A stretch of 37,088 bases of DNA from Pleurocapsales cyanobacterium LEGE 10410 (GCA_015207195.1 JADEXJ010000053.1:1-37088), one strand, 5' to 3'. Numbered from the stretch's first letter, positions 10,202-19,224 are shown. The notes: generated from the letters alone by a model not told the origin. A program made the numbers and translations.

Positions 10202-10220
10202 CCAGAAATTTCTTTTCTGG
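10202..10220. promoter_or_regulatory. Inverted repeat upstream of yfr1
   Basis: CCAGAAA (10202-10208) and TTTCTGG (10214-10220) form a perfect 7-bp inverted repeat with a 5-base spacer. It is centred about 42 bases upstream of the predicted Yfr1 start and about 85 bases upstream of the divergent DUF2079 gene. It could be a protein-binding site for either, but that is inference from symmetry and position only. Confidence 0.3.
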
Positions 10221-10296
10221 TAAACCGAAATTTAAGATTGTTTTCGCAGACTGAAATTAGATTGTTGAACCGATAGAATATGTCGAGCAATTTTTG

Positions 10297-11943
10297 ATGG
10301 TCAAAATGTTATCCAAACTAAGTATTGATTCTGAAAAAAAAGTGGTTGTGGTTTCGGCGATCGCTTTTTTGATTTGTACCCTATTATTGACTTTACATCG
10401 GCATTTTACTTTTTATTCTTCCTACGATCAGGGGATTTTTAATCAGGTTTTTTGGAACGGTATTCACGGCAACTTTTTTCAAAGTACTCTTTCTTCACAA
10501 CTTTCAACTAACGTAATTCATGATGGTCAAGTTCCCTATGTGGGCTACCATCGTTTGGGACAGCACTTTACTCCAGCTTTGCTGCTGTGGTTGCCAATTT
10601 ATTATCTGTTTCCTCATCCTGCAACTTTAACTGTGCTACAGGCAGTTTTGGTTACCGCAGCGGGGATCGTACTTTATGCTCTAGCCAGAGTTTATTTAGA
10701 ACCTGCGATCGCTGCTTTAATTACCGTTAGTTTTTACTGCGCCAATGCGGTAGTTGGTCCAACCCTAGGCAATTTTCATGATATTTCTCAAATTCCTTTA
10801 TTTGTTTTTGGTCTGCTGTTGGCAATGGAAAAACGCTGCTGGTGGCTGTTTGCTATCTTAGGGATTTGTGTTTTGGCAGTGCGGGAAGATAGTGGAATTA
10901 CCTTGTTTGGTATTGGTGTTTATTTGATTCTTAGCCGAAGATATCCCCGACTTGGGTTGGCAGTGTGTCTTGGTAGCTTGCTATACGTGTTGACCGTAAC
11001 TAACTTGATTATGCCGATCTTTAGCAATGATATTTCTAAAAGATTTATGTTGGAAAACTTTGGACAATATGCGGAGGGAGATCAGGCTTCAACTCTAGAA
11101 ATTATTGTCAATATGATTACTAATCCTTGGCGGTTATTGGTGGAAATGTTGACACCTTGGTTTGGCACTTTAAAATATTCCCTAGGGCAATGGCTACCTT
11201 TGGCGTATGTTCCTGTAGTTGCCCCTGCTGCCTGGGCGATCGCCATTTTTCCCCTATCCAAGTTGTTTTTGAGCCAGGGAGATTTAGTCCTAAACATTTC
11301 CATTCGCTATGCCTTGAGCGTCACACCTGGATTGTTCTACGGTTCAATTCTGTGGTGGGCAGGGCAGGGATTTGGTAACTTTAGTAAGTCAATTGCCAAG
11401 TGTCGCCCCCGCAAACTTCGACCAAAGTTTCGCCGTTTCTGGACTTTTTGCATCTGTTTAACGATCTTTTTTACAATTACTTCCAATCCTAGCGATACTC
11501 TATATTTTTTAGTTCCCACCTCAATTAGACCTTGGGTTCAGGTTTCCGCTCCCGAACAGTGGCAACACGCTCAGAAAATTCAGAACTTACTGGCTAAAAT
11601 TCCTGCTGATGCTAGTGTTTCTGGCACTACTTGGATTATTCCCCATCTTTCTAGCAGACGAGAAGTGATTCGTTTACCAGGTTTTACGGTTAAAAATGAT
11701 CGCCAAGAAGTTCATCAGGTGGACTATGCGATTGCCGATCTGTGGCATCTCGAACGCTATCAGGCTATTTTTACTGCCTACCGCGACAGTATCAGAGTAC
11801 TCGCCCAATTAATGACTCAAGCTTTTGAGGAAGGTGATTATGGCATTATTGGATTTGATGAGGGGGTGGTTTTGTTGCAAAAGGATGCGAATTCCGCTCC
11901 AGCAGCGTTGAAGAATTGGCGGGCTTATCTAGAAAAGATTTAA
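10297..11943 (+). CDS. DUF2079 family polytopic membrane protein
   Basis: The 548-residue membrane protein has about ten hydrophobic segments in its first 400 residues and a soluble C-terminal part (about 410-548). The segment YSSYDQGIFNQVFW followed by GYHRLGQHFTPALL is characteristic of DUF2079 proteins. These look like GT-C type membrane glycosyltransferases, but no substrate is known. The acidic and aromatic residues after the first membrane helix fit that idea. The ATG at 10297 is preferred to the TTG one codon earlier, and another ATG lies at 10306. It is divergent from trxA/yfr1 and convergent with the GGDEF-EAL gene. Function is not assigned. Confidence 0.82.
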   Translation: MVKMLSKLSIDSEKKVVVVSAIAFLICTLLLTLHRHFTFYSSYDQGIFNQVFWNGIHGNFFQSTLSSQLSTNVIHDGQVPYVGYHRLGQHFTPALLLWLPIYYLFPHPATLTVLQAVLVTAAGIVLYALARVYLEPAIAALITVSFYCANAVVGPTLGNFHDISQIPLFVFGLLLAMEKRCWWLFAILGICVLAVREDSGITLFGIGVYLILSRRYPRLGLAVCLGSLLYVLTVTNLIMPIFSNDISKRFMLENFGQYAEGDQASTLEIIVNMITNPWRLLVEMLTPWFGTLKYSLGQWLPLAYVPVVAPAAWAIAIFPLSKLFLSQGDLVLNISIRYALSVTPGLFYGSILWWAGQGFGNFSKSIAKCRPRKLRPKFRRFWTFCICLTIFFTITSNPSDTLYFLVPTSIRPWVQVSAPEQWQHAQKIQNLLAKIPADASVSGTTWIIPHLSSRREVIRLPGFTVKNDRQEVHQVDYAIADLWHLERYQAIFTAYRDSIRVLAQLMTQAFEEGDYGIIGFDEGVVLLQKDANSAPAALKNWRAYLEKI

Positions 11944-11982
11944 TCTTTAGTTGACTCAGAAAATTTGTTGCGCGATCGCATT

Positions 11983-12145
11983 TGATGGGGTGATGGGGAG
12001 ATAGGGTGATAGGGAGATAGGGAAGTTAAGGCGAATTAACCACCTACTAACTACTAACTCCGAACTCCGAATATCCCCATTCGAGGACAAGTGCGAAGCG
12101 GTCCCTACGGGATACCGTAAACATATATCCTTTAGGACTCCGAAC
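11983..12145. repeat. Repeat-rich convergent spacer, copy A of a degenerate repeat
   Basis: Three repeat types follow one another. At 11983-12027 are units of GATGGGG/GATAGGG. At 12048-12070 are CTAACT and CCGAACT units. At about 12088-12145 is a longer element read on the - strand: GGAG-TCCTAAAGGATATA, then TATCCC-GT-AGGGACC and CTTCG. The last is related to a second copy at 30525-30576 in the opposite orientation, and the first two recur near 31193-31315. A 14-base match (12074-12087) also occurs at 19244-19257. A weak open frame across this region is not credible as a gene. Confidence 0.6.
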
Positions 12146-14968
12146 TCAAGATGCGATCGCCACTGGTTCACCTGTAATGTAACCTTGGGCGTAATCGATA
12201 CTAATTTTGCCTAGATGTTCTAATATTTGATCGTTTTCTACAAATTCGGCGATGGTTTTGATGCCCATCAAATGAGCCACCTCGTTAATTGAGTTCACGA
12301 CTGCGCGGTCGTATTCTTCATCGGGAATAGCTCTAACCAGGCTACCATCAATTTTTAAATAGTCGATGGGTAGATGCTTCAGATAGGAAAAAGAAGAGAG
12401 TCCACTACCAAAATCGTCTAGAGCAAATTTAACTCCTAAATCTTTCATTGCCGAGATAAATTTTTGAGCATGAGTCAGTTGCGTAATGGCAGCAGTTTCA
12501 GTAATTTCAAAACAGAGGCAGTCCCCAGGAACTTGTGACTTTTCAATTAAATCAATGGCAAAATTAGTAAATCTTTCATCGTTAATACTAGCACCAGACA
12601 AATTAATCGATACTAAAGCCTGTTCGGTAGCAAAATGTTGCGCATAAGAGTTTAAAGTAGCTTTTAAAACCCAGCGATCGACTATGGTAATTACACCATA
12701 GCGTTCTGCTACGGGAATAAATTCTTCAGGTAAAATTAAGTTACCCGAACGGTCTTTAAGACGTAACAGTACTTCATAGTGCATCCGTTGCTTACAGTCA
12801 TCAACTATTGGTTTGATGAGCTGTTTAACTAGATAAAAGCGATTTTCTTTAATTGCCTGAGACACATTAGCAATATGTCCCATTTGAGCCTGCTGTAGAT
12901 TTAGCTCTTGGTGATTATTTTCGACGATATAAACTCGACCTCTGCCCAAATTTTTTGCCTGATAGCAGGCGAGATCGGCGCGACTTAGTAGTTCTGCTGC
13001 ATTAGTAGACTTATTTGAGATGCCGACAATGCCAATACTGACTCCTACGTCAAACTCGACGGTTTTCCACTTCAGACGATAGTTTTTGATCGCGGTAATC
13101 AATTGTTCGCAAAGCTGTTCGGCTTGAATAATTGAACATCCTTCTAGCAACAAACCAAACTCATCTCCCCCCAGTCTGCCTAGAGTATCTTCCTTGCGAA
13201 CCATGCCCTTTAAAAGCTGCGCCAGTTCCGATAATAGGCGATCGCCTACGATATGCCCCGCCATGTCGTTAACAATTTTAAAGCGATCGAGGTCTAGGTA
13301 ACAAAGAACTGATTCAGTTTGATATTTCTGTGCCTTTTGTAGGGAATATCTCAGTTTTTCGTTGAATTCACGGCGATTTAGCAAACCTGTTAGATCGTCA
13401 TAGGTTGCCTGATAGGCTATTTTTTGGTAAAGGTTTTGTTCGGCAGTAATTTCTTGTTTTACTCCGCGATAACCCAAAAAATTATTCTGGCGATCAAATA
13501 GAGGATTACCGTTGATTTTAAAAATTCTGATTCCTTTGGTTTCGTCTCGTAGACTAAAGGTAAAGTTCTTAAAGGGATATCTTTCTTGGGTAATATGTTT
13601 AAATAGTTCCCAGTCAATATCTAATCTGGAGTCATTTTGATGTAGATCTAGAGGGTATTCGCCTAATATTTGCTCAGGTTTGAGATCGCACAAATCTTTA
13701 ACATCACCAGATATATAAGAATATCTTAGCTGTTCATCTAGCTCCCAAAAAACATTTGCTCCCGCCTGAGCTAAATCTTTGTATCTCTGCTCATTCTCTT
13801 GCAAAATCTTGTTAGCTATGGCACGCCTTCTAGCTTTTTCGAGCAGCAACACAATGGTTAAAATGCTCGACAGCAAGATCAGGAGAATGATTAAAACTGC
13901 TGTTCTATATTTGATGTACCAAGGTGGCTCGATGAAAAACAATTCGCTGTCGTCTGGTAAGAGATCGAGCTGAATATCATGCTTTAGTAGTTGTCGATAA
14001 TCAAAAATCCAGCGATTTTTTCCCGTCATAACTGGACCTACTTCGTCTGGTTCTGCTCCCTGCAAGATTTTTTGAGCTAGCTCCACCGCTTGTCTGACAT
14101 GATAGTCGGCATCGAAAACCTTTCCGCCTACTACGCCTTTGCCCAAACGAATAGCATTTTCGGTATAAATAGGGTTAGGAATTTGCTTTCGTAACATCTG
14201 AGCATCTTGGCTGGGATCGACCAAGGTTTGTTCTAAATCATTCTGGCGTAACTGTCCCAAGATTAAGATTGGCACATTGTCAGGATATTTACCCAAGCGT
14301 TGGTCAATGTCTTCAACAGACAAATCGTTGACAACTTCAATTTGCAAAGGTTGATAAATCCGCTTGAGTTCTTCGATTTCTTCTAAATTAGCCTTTCCCG
14401 TTTCGGTAGTATCGTTGATAATTATGATGGTATCTGTCCACATCTGTCTGGTGGCTTCGAGAACAGTTTCTCCCACAGAATAATTTTCTAATACCCCAGT
14501 CAGCCAAGGAGTATCGAGTAATTCCTGACTTAGATTGTTGATCCCTAAAAACACTACAGGAACATCGGGAAACAACACTTCTTGTTTGTGTAGTATGAAC
14601 TCTAAGCTAGGGTCGTCAATAACCATCAATAGATCGATGGGAACACGCTGATATTTTTGGTTGATATAGTCAACAAATTCCTGTTTTTCTGCTGGCTGCA
14701 AATCAAGTCGGCTATTGAGAAATTCATGAAATACTCTGTTGTCACTTTTTATTTCAGCAAATCCTTGTTCTATTGCTTCTTGTCTTTGTTCTGCCTGTGA
14801 TGATTCTGAATCATAAGAATGAATTACCAGAATGTTGTCTTCTGCATTAACGCTCATGATACTCAACCCTAGCCCTAGCAAACTATAAGTTAGGATCTTG
14901 CCCGATCTTTTAAACCAATAATTGGCTGTGGCAACTAATTGTTTTACCAATCCACGACTGTATAACAT
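12146..14968 (-). CDS. Membrane sensor PAS-GGDEF-EAL protein (c-di-GMP synthesis/hydrolysis)
   Basis: The 940-residue protein should make and/or degrade the second messenger c-di-GMP. An N-terminal membrane or signal segment (about 23-42) is followed by a periplasmic ABC-type substrate-binding-like domain (about 45-345, starting ILVIHSYDS). Then come a membrane helix (about 355-377), a PAS domain (about 393-512), GGDEF (about 515-685) and EAL (about 697-937). GGDEF is intact at 600-604, with an inhibitory-site RKED at 591-594. All EAL residues I can check are present: Glu732 (EVLLR), Asn789, Glu821, Asp851, Asp852, Lys872, Glu908 and Gln928. Both activities are therefore plausible, and the net output cannot be read from sequence. 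It lies upstream of no co-directional partner and looks monocistronic. Confidence 0.93.
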   Translation of the reverse strand: MLYSRGLVKQLVATANYWFKRSGKILTYSLLGLGLSIMSVNAEDNILVIHSYDSESSQAEQRQEAIEQGFAEIKSDNRVFHEFLNSRLDLQPAEKQEFVDYINQKYQRVPIDLLMVIDDPSLEFILHKQEVLFPDVPVVFLGINNLSQELLDTPWLTGVLENYSVGETVLEATRQMWTDTIIIINDTTETGKANLEEIEELKRIYQPLQIEVVNDLSVEDIDQRLGKYPDNVPILILGQLRQNDLEQTLVDPSQDAQMLRKQIPNPIYTENAIRLGKGVVGGKVFDADYHVRQAVELAQKILQGAEPDEVGPVMTGKNRWIFDYRQLLKHDIQLDLLPDDSELFFIEPPWYIKYRTAVLIILLILLSSILTIVLLLEKARRRAIANKILQENEQRYKDLAQAGANVFWELDEQLRYSYISGDVKDLCDLKPEQILGEYPLDLHQNDSRLDIDWELFKHITQERYPFKNFTFSLRDETKGIRIFKINGNPLFDRQNNFLGYRGVKQEITAEQNLYQKIAYQATYDDLTGLLNRREFNEKLRYSLQKAQKYQTESVLCYLDLDRFKIVNDMAGHIVGDRLLSELAQLLKGMVRKEDTLGRLGGDEFGLLLEGCSIIQAEQLCEQLITAIKNYRLKWKTVEFDVGVSIGIVGISNKSTNAAELLSRADLACYQAKNLGRGRVYIVENNHQELNLQQAQMGHIANVSQAIKENRFYLVKQLIKPIVDDCKQRMHYEVLLRLKDRSGNLILPEEFIPVAERYGVITIVDRWVLKATLNSYAQHFATEQALVSINLSGASINDERFTNFAIDLIEKSQVPGDCLCFEITETAAITQLTHAQKFISAMKDLGVKFALDDFGSGLSSFSYLKHLPIDYLKIDGSLVRAIPDEEYDRAVVNSINEVAHLMGIKTIAEFVENDQILEHLGKISIDYAQGYITGEPVAIAS

Positions 14969-15308
14969 TGACGTATGTAAATCGGTTGAGTACTTCTAAG
15001 ATAGCGAAATATTCCAATAAAATTAGATATGGCGGTTTTTAATTCTATGAAATTTCGATGTGCTAATAGACTTATAGGGCTGCTAACTGTTTTTTATGTA
15101 ACCTGGGTTGTGGTTAGAATAATTTTTAGCTTCAGCTCGCTATAAGCTACGAGGAAACATGAGGATAAATTCTTGGACGCAGTCTTTCATAACTGAGACT
15201 TCCAAGTTTGTCCCAGCATCTCTAATTATAGTGCTTAGATTTTTGGCGAACGTTTTCTAGGCTGCTACTTTACCAGTTCGATCTAGTATAAAACCTAAAA
15301 TATAAAAC
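14969..15308. other. Intergenic region with a tiny membrane-like open frame
   Basis: These 340 bases separate the GGDEF-EAL gene from thrS, both on the - strand. On the + strand, 15029-15145 is a 38-codon ATG frame with a hydrophobic centre (LIGLLTVFYVTWVVVRIIF), but it has no ribosome-binding site and no recognised homologue. At 15287-15314 the 14-base unit TATAAAACCTAAAA is repeated exactly in tandem, and the second unit runs into the thrS stop codon. I see no clear terminator for thrS. Confidence 0.3.
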
Positions 15309-15314
15309 CTAAAA
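15287..15314. repeat. Perfect 14-base tandem duplication at the thrS 3' end
   Basis: TATAAAACCTAAAA occurs at 15287-15300 and again at 15301-15314. The thrS stop codon (15309-15311, CTA on the + strand) is in the second copy, so the duplication sits exactly at the gene end. It probably arose by slippage. Confidence 0.8.
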
Positions 15315-17120
15315 AATTGTGTGTTCGGCTATGGCTGTAGTTAATTTAGAGATGACTTCGGTTACAGCGATCGCCCCTAACTCTCCAGAAGCACGAGTAC
15401 GAATACTCAAAGTGTTGTCTGCTACCTCTTTGTCGCCCACTACCGACATCACGGGAATTTTCTGCTTTTCGGCGTTGCGAATCATCTTGCCCAAACGTTC
15501 GCCACTAGTATCGGCTTCGGCGCGAATTCCTGCTGCCTGCATTTTCGCTGCTACTTCTTTGACGTAATCAAAATGAGCATCTCTAACGGGCAATAGGCGC
15601 ACCTGTACGGGGGCTAGCCACAGGGGAAAATCTCCCGCATACTCTTCAATTAAAATTCCGATCAGCCTTTCTAAAGAGCCAAATGGAGCGCGGTGAATCA
15701 TAATCGGACGCTGACGCGAACCATCTTCTGCAACATATTCTAGTCCGAAGCGTTCGGGCAAATTATAGTCTACCTGTACTGTGCCTAACTGCCATTCTCT
15801 ACCTAAAACATCCTCAAAGATAAAGTCGAGCTTTGGTCCATAAAAAGCGGCCTCACCAATACCTTCAAAATGATTCATCTCCATCTTTTCTACCGCCCGA
15901 CGAATCGCATTTTCTGCTTTGTTCCAGGCTTCATCCGAACCGATATATTTATCTGATTCTGGATCGCGGAAGCTGAGACGAGCTTTGAAGTTAGTTAGCT
16001 GCAAACTTTTGAAGACAGACAGAATTAAATCGACTACTTTTAAAAACTCATCGTCTAACTGTTCGGGAGTGACAAACAAATGAGAATCATCTACGGTAAA
16101 ACCTCTAACTCGTGTTAATCCGCCCAATTCCCCAGACTGCTCGTAACGATACACCGTGCCAAACTCAGCATAGCGTATGGGCAACTCTTTATAGGAACGT
16201 AATTCACTTTGATAAATCTGGATGTGAAAGGGGCAGTTCATCGGCTTGAGAACAAAACCCTGTTCTGCTTCGGCTGATGCTTCATCTTCTGCCATCATGG
16301 GGAACATATCTTCTTGATATTTTTGCCAATGACCAGATGTTTTAAATAAATCTACCTTGCCAATGTGGGGAGTAACTACGGGAAGATAACCCCGCTTGAT
16401 TTGTTCCTGCTTGAGATAGTCTTCTAGTTGCGATCGCAAGATTGTTCCTTTGGGAGTCCACAGGGGCAAACCAGGTCCTACGGGATCGGCAAAGATAAAT
16501 AGCCCCAGTTCTTTACCAAGTTTACGATGGTCGCGCTTTAAAGCCTCTGCTTTACGCCGTTGGTATTCCTCTAGCTGTTCGGGAGTTTCCCAAGCCGTAC
16601 CGTAAATGCGCTGTAGCTGGGCTTTGGTTTCGTCTCCCCGCCAGTATGCACCCGCTACGCTCTCTAGGGCGATCGCTTTGGGATCGATCTCGGCGGTGTT
16701 TGCCAAATGAGGTCCTGCACAGAGATCCCACCACTGTTCCCCTAAGTGATAGATGGTAATCGGCTCTTCAATACTGTCTAAGATTTCTAGCTTGTAGGGT
16801 TCGCCTAAGGCTTCAATGCGGTTTTTCGCTTCTTCTCGGCTTACTTCTTCCCGAACTACGGGCAGCTTACGATTGATAATCTTAATCATTTCCTTACGGA
16901 CTTTCTTTAAATCCTTTTCGGTAAAGGATTCGGGATGATCGAAATCATAATAAAAACCGTTTTCTGTCCAAGGTCCAATAGTTACCTGTGCTTTAGGAAA
17001 CAGCTTTTGCACCGCCATTGCCATGACGTGAGATGCGGTGTGGCGAATTTTTTGTAATGATTCGGATTCGCTAGTGCGGAGTAGTTTGATTGGTTGTTGT
17101 TCTAGTTCTGCTTCGGACAT
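15309..17120 (-). CDS. thrS: Threonyl-tRNA synthetase
   Basis: This enzyme charges tRNA-Thr with threonine. The 603-residue product has the editing domain with His27-x3-His31 (RHTASH) and, further on, WDLCAGPHL. The class II catalytic core includes MNCPFHIQIY, carrying the zinc-binding cysteine, and a C-terminal anticodon-binding domain (about 510-600, starting LWLAPVQVRLLPV). The N-terminal TGS domain of the longer enterobacterial enzyme is absent, because the protein begins almost directly at the editing domain. I believe this is usual for cyanobacterial ThrRS. The ATG at 17120 is the start. It is divergent from the DUF2605 gene across 187 bases. Confidence 0.97.
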   Translation of the reverse strand: MSEAELEQQPIKLLRTSESESLQKIRHTASHVMAMAVQKLFPKAQVTIGPWTENGFYYDFDHPESFTEKDLKKVRKEMIKIINRKLPVVREEVSREEAKNRIEALGEPYKLEILDSIEEPITIYHLGEQWWDLCAGPHLANTAEIDPKAIALESVAGAYWRGDETKAQLQRIYGTAWETPEQLEEYQRRKAEALKRDHRKLGKELGLFIFADPVGPGLPLWTPKGTILRSQLEDYLKQEQIKRGYLPVVTPHIGKVDLFKTSGHWQKYQEDMFPMMAEDEASAEAEQGFVLKPMNCPFHIQIYQSELRSYKELPIRYAEFGTVYRYEQSGELGGLTRVRGFTVDDSHLFVTPEQLDDEFLKVVDLILSVFKSLQLTNFKARLSFRDPESDKYIGSDEAWNKAENAIRRAVEKMEMNHFEGIGEAAFYGPKLDFIFEDVLGREWQLGTVQVDYNLPERFGLEYVAEDGSRQRPIMIHRAPFGSLERLIGILIEEYAGDFPLWLAPVQVRLLPVRDAHFDYVKEVAAKMQAAGIRAEADTSGERLGKMIRNAEKQKIPVMSVVGDKEVADNTLSIRTRASGELGAIAVTEVISKLTTAIAEHTIF

Positions 17121-17307
17121 TGGCTGTTATAAAAAACACAAGTAATATCGTTATATTCTAGATCGGGATCGGTAGATCAGAGCGTAAGTCGCTTTGAAAC
17201 AAGTCTTGCTCAGAGATATATCTAAAATAAAAAAGTATATTAATTTTTGTAAAAACCGCTAAGATAAATATTGAGATAGTAAGCTAATTTAAAAACAATT
17301 AAGGTCA

Positions 17308-17652
17308 ATGTCGATCGAACAACCTACTGAACTGGAGTTATTAAAAACTGTTTTAGAGCCTTTATTAGAAGATTTTCAATATTGGTTTGGGCGATCGCGC
17401 TCTTTACTCGAATCAGAACGAATCTCCTTTTTGTCTGCTCAAGAACAGGCTCAATTATTAGAGAGAATTGTTAAGAGTCAGCAAGAAGTGCAGGCAGCAC
17501 AAACCCTATTTCGGGCTACAGGTGGCGCAGCAGGAATTGATTCTAAAATCTTACTTCCCTGGCATCAACTCGTGGCTGAGTGCTGGAACGTAGCTCAAAA
17601 GTGGCGAGAAACTAAACAGCAAGCTCGGACAAACCAAAATCTTAAACAATAG
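17308..17652 (+). CDS. DUF2605 domain protein
   Basis: The 114-residue soluble, mainly helical protein matches DUF2605, a family essentially limited to cyanobacteria and without known function. Typical features are LKTVLEPLLEDFQYWFGRS near the N-terminus and LLPWHQLVAECW near residue 90. The ATG at 17308 has AAGG about 4-7 bases upstream. The DUF2973 gene follows after 66 bases on the same strand, a pairing seen in other cyanobacteria as far as I recall, so the two products may act together. The C-terminal 15 residues are polar and probably disordered. Confidence 0.85.
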   Translation: MSIEQPTELELLKTVLEPLLEDFQYWFGRSRSLLESERISFLSAQEQAQLLERIVKSQQEVQAAQTLFRATGGAAGIDSKILLPWHQLVAECWNVAQKWRETKQQARTNQNLKQ

Positions 17653-17718
17653 TAAAAAAACTCATCTTTTCGTATCAGCGATTTAATTTTTATTTAATGG
17701 GTTTATGAGGAAAAATAT

Positions 17719-18021
17719 ATGTTACATCTACTTTACATTCTAGTATTTACAGCTATTGCTCTTTTGGCTGTAACCAATCTGATTCGTAGTTTGGTTACTT
17801 TGAGTGCGGAAACTCAAAAGTTCTATCCACCAAAATACAACGGTTCAACCAATCAGTCTCGTCGAGAAAGAGAAGTTCATCCCGAACTGTTAGACGAGCA
17901 GGGTAAAGTAATCGAAGAGCCATTACTCGTGATGCGATCGGTAAATGTGGATGATGCTCGTTCGCGCTTAGATGCACTCTATGATGCTTCTCCTAGTAAG
18001 ACTATCGAGCCTGAAGATTAG
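17719..18021 (+). CDS. DUF2973 domain protein, single-pass membrane protein
   Basis: The 100-residue protein starts with one membrane helix (MLHLLYILVFTAIALLAVTN, residues 1-20). A polar cytoplasmic or lumenal part follows, with the conserved segment HPELLDEQGKVIEEPLLVMR (about 54-73) and an acidic end. This pattern is DUF2973, a cyanobacterial family of unknown role. The ATG at 17719 has AGGA about 8 bases upstream. It probably forms an operon with DUF2605. Just after the stop, GCTGCT/AGCAGC (18023-18038) forms a small hairpin without a T-tract. Confidence 0.85.
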   Translation: MLHLLYILVFTAIALLAVTNLIRSLVTLSAETQKFYPPKYNGSTNQSRREREVHPELLDEQGKVIEEPLLVMRSVNVDDARSRLDALYDASPSKTIEPED

Positions 18022-18276
18022 TGCTGCTGCCGAGCAGCTAACTTACCAGCTGAGTTCAAAATCTAACTTTATTTAGACGAGATTATTTACCGTTGGTAAC
18101 GAGGCACTTTGGTGGCGATCGCTCTATTCTATATCTTTTTAAAAATAACTCTCCTTCTTGACTCAAGCTTGCTCGGTTAACCAATTCCCCTAGTCTGAAT
18201 CAGATAATAGTGAAGCAATGGCGTTTCTATCATATTTTATGGGAACTATAGATCTTGTAGTTCTCAACCATTTTTC

Positions 18277-18528
18277 ATGCCTAGAAAGCCCGACGAGTAT
18301 GTAGTTCACCTCTTAATTTCTGGCGGACACAGAGAAGAGGTAAGATTTAGCACTGTTCAAGAATTTCAAAAATGGTATAGCAGTGAATTAATGTCCAAGT
18401 CTGATTCAGAAAATTTTATCAACGTGCCAATTAAGAATATTCAGGGAGAGTACATGGTACTGCGACCCAAAAGTGTTTTGGCTATTCGAGTAGAGCCAGT
18501 CTTTCTCGGTAGCGTAGAAAGATTTTAG
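18277..18528 (+). CDS. Conserved small cyanobacterial protein, unknown function
   Basis: The 83-residue soluble protein has an alternating beta-strand pattern: EYVVHLLISGGHREEVRF, then a helix EFQKWYSSEL, then NVPIKNIQGEYMVLRPKSVLAIRVEPVF. It has no membrane segment and no cysteines. Its compact fold-like pattern, codon use like its neighbours and isolated start (ATG at 18277, weak ribosome-binding site) support a real gene. It looks like a small protein I have seen annotated as hypothetical in cyanobacteria. I do not assign a function. The 255 bases upstream hold no other gene, and the gene is convergent with cytM. Confidence 0.7.
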   Translation: MPRKPDEYVVHLLISGGHREEVRFSTVQEFQKWYSSELMSKSDSENFINVPIKNIQGEYMVLRPKSVLAIRVEPVFLGSVERF

Positions 18529-18725
18529 CTTTCAATATCTTAGTTGATAGCACTATGCTTGTAGGTTCAGACTAATAGGAAGCTCAGGGAGTAACGGGAA
18601 ATATCGCTCGCTTCCTACTTCCTAATCTCAATTTGTATAGTTTGTATAGCTATCTAGATTGACTGATAGTTGAGGCAATGATCTCTAATGGGTGGGAAGC
18701 TTGTATCCGTTTACGGCATGAGAGT

Positions 18726-19100
18726 TCACAGCTGGCTCAAATACTTAAGCAAATCTGCCATTTCTTGTTCGCTTGGCTGAAATTTCGGCATTGGCGGAGT
18801 TTTACCGCTGGTAACTTGGTAGATGATATCCCGCTGGGATTTTCGCCTGGAAACATTCTCTAATCTTGGACCAACATTCCTGTCTGCTTGTAAATTATGA
18901 CATCCCGCGCAATTTATTTGAAAAATAGCTAGCCCCTTTTGAGAATTTCCTTCTAAAGACAATACTTCACGAGCATAAGGGTCTGAAACATTTTGCCAAT
19001 AGATACCCAGAATGCCAAGACCAATAATAAGCATTATAGCCATGAAAGTTAATATAAGGCGGTTTAGCCAAGCTTGAGATTGGACTAACTGGTTATCCAC
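18726..19100 (-). CDS. cytM: Cytochrome cM
   Basis: This is a membrane-anchored c-type cytochrome of cyanobacteria. The family is linked to stress and to the balance between photosynthetic and respiratory electron flow, and its exact partner is debated. The 124-residue product has an uncleaved-looking N-terminal membrane helix (about 14-34). The haem-binding Cys64-Ala-Gly-Cys67-His68 follows, and Met104 in TPPMPKFQPS is the likely sixth ligand. The start is GTG at 19100, giving MDNQLVQSQAWLNRL. It is divergent from petG, a cytochrome b6f subunit. The alternative of cytochrome c6 is less likely because of the retained anchor and the PPMPKF context. Confidence 0.9.
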   Translation of the reverse strand: MDNQLVQSQAWLNRLILTFMAIMLIIGLGILGIYWQNVSDPYAREVLSLEGNSQKGLAIFQINCAGCHNLQADRNVGPRLENVSRRKSQRDIIYQVTSGKTPPMPKFQPSEQEMADLLKYLSQL

Positions 19101-19224
19101 GTTCGATTAAAAAAAATATTAATGTTTACCTATATTTATTATGATTTATAAAATAGCTTAAAGTTCATTAACGAACTATGCAAGGCATATGCTACGTCGT
19201 TGCCTCTTCAAAATTACAGATGAC

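Noticed and set aside
11956-12171. 71-codon open frame on the - strand
   Set aside because: It spans microrepeats and the degenerate repeat copy, overlaps the 3' end of the GGDEF-EAL gene, and its product is low-complexity.
18678-18863. 61-codon + strand frame in the cytM region
   Set aside because: It overlaps the haem-binding part of cytM on the opposite strand, and the cytM evidence is far stronger.
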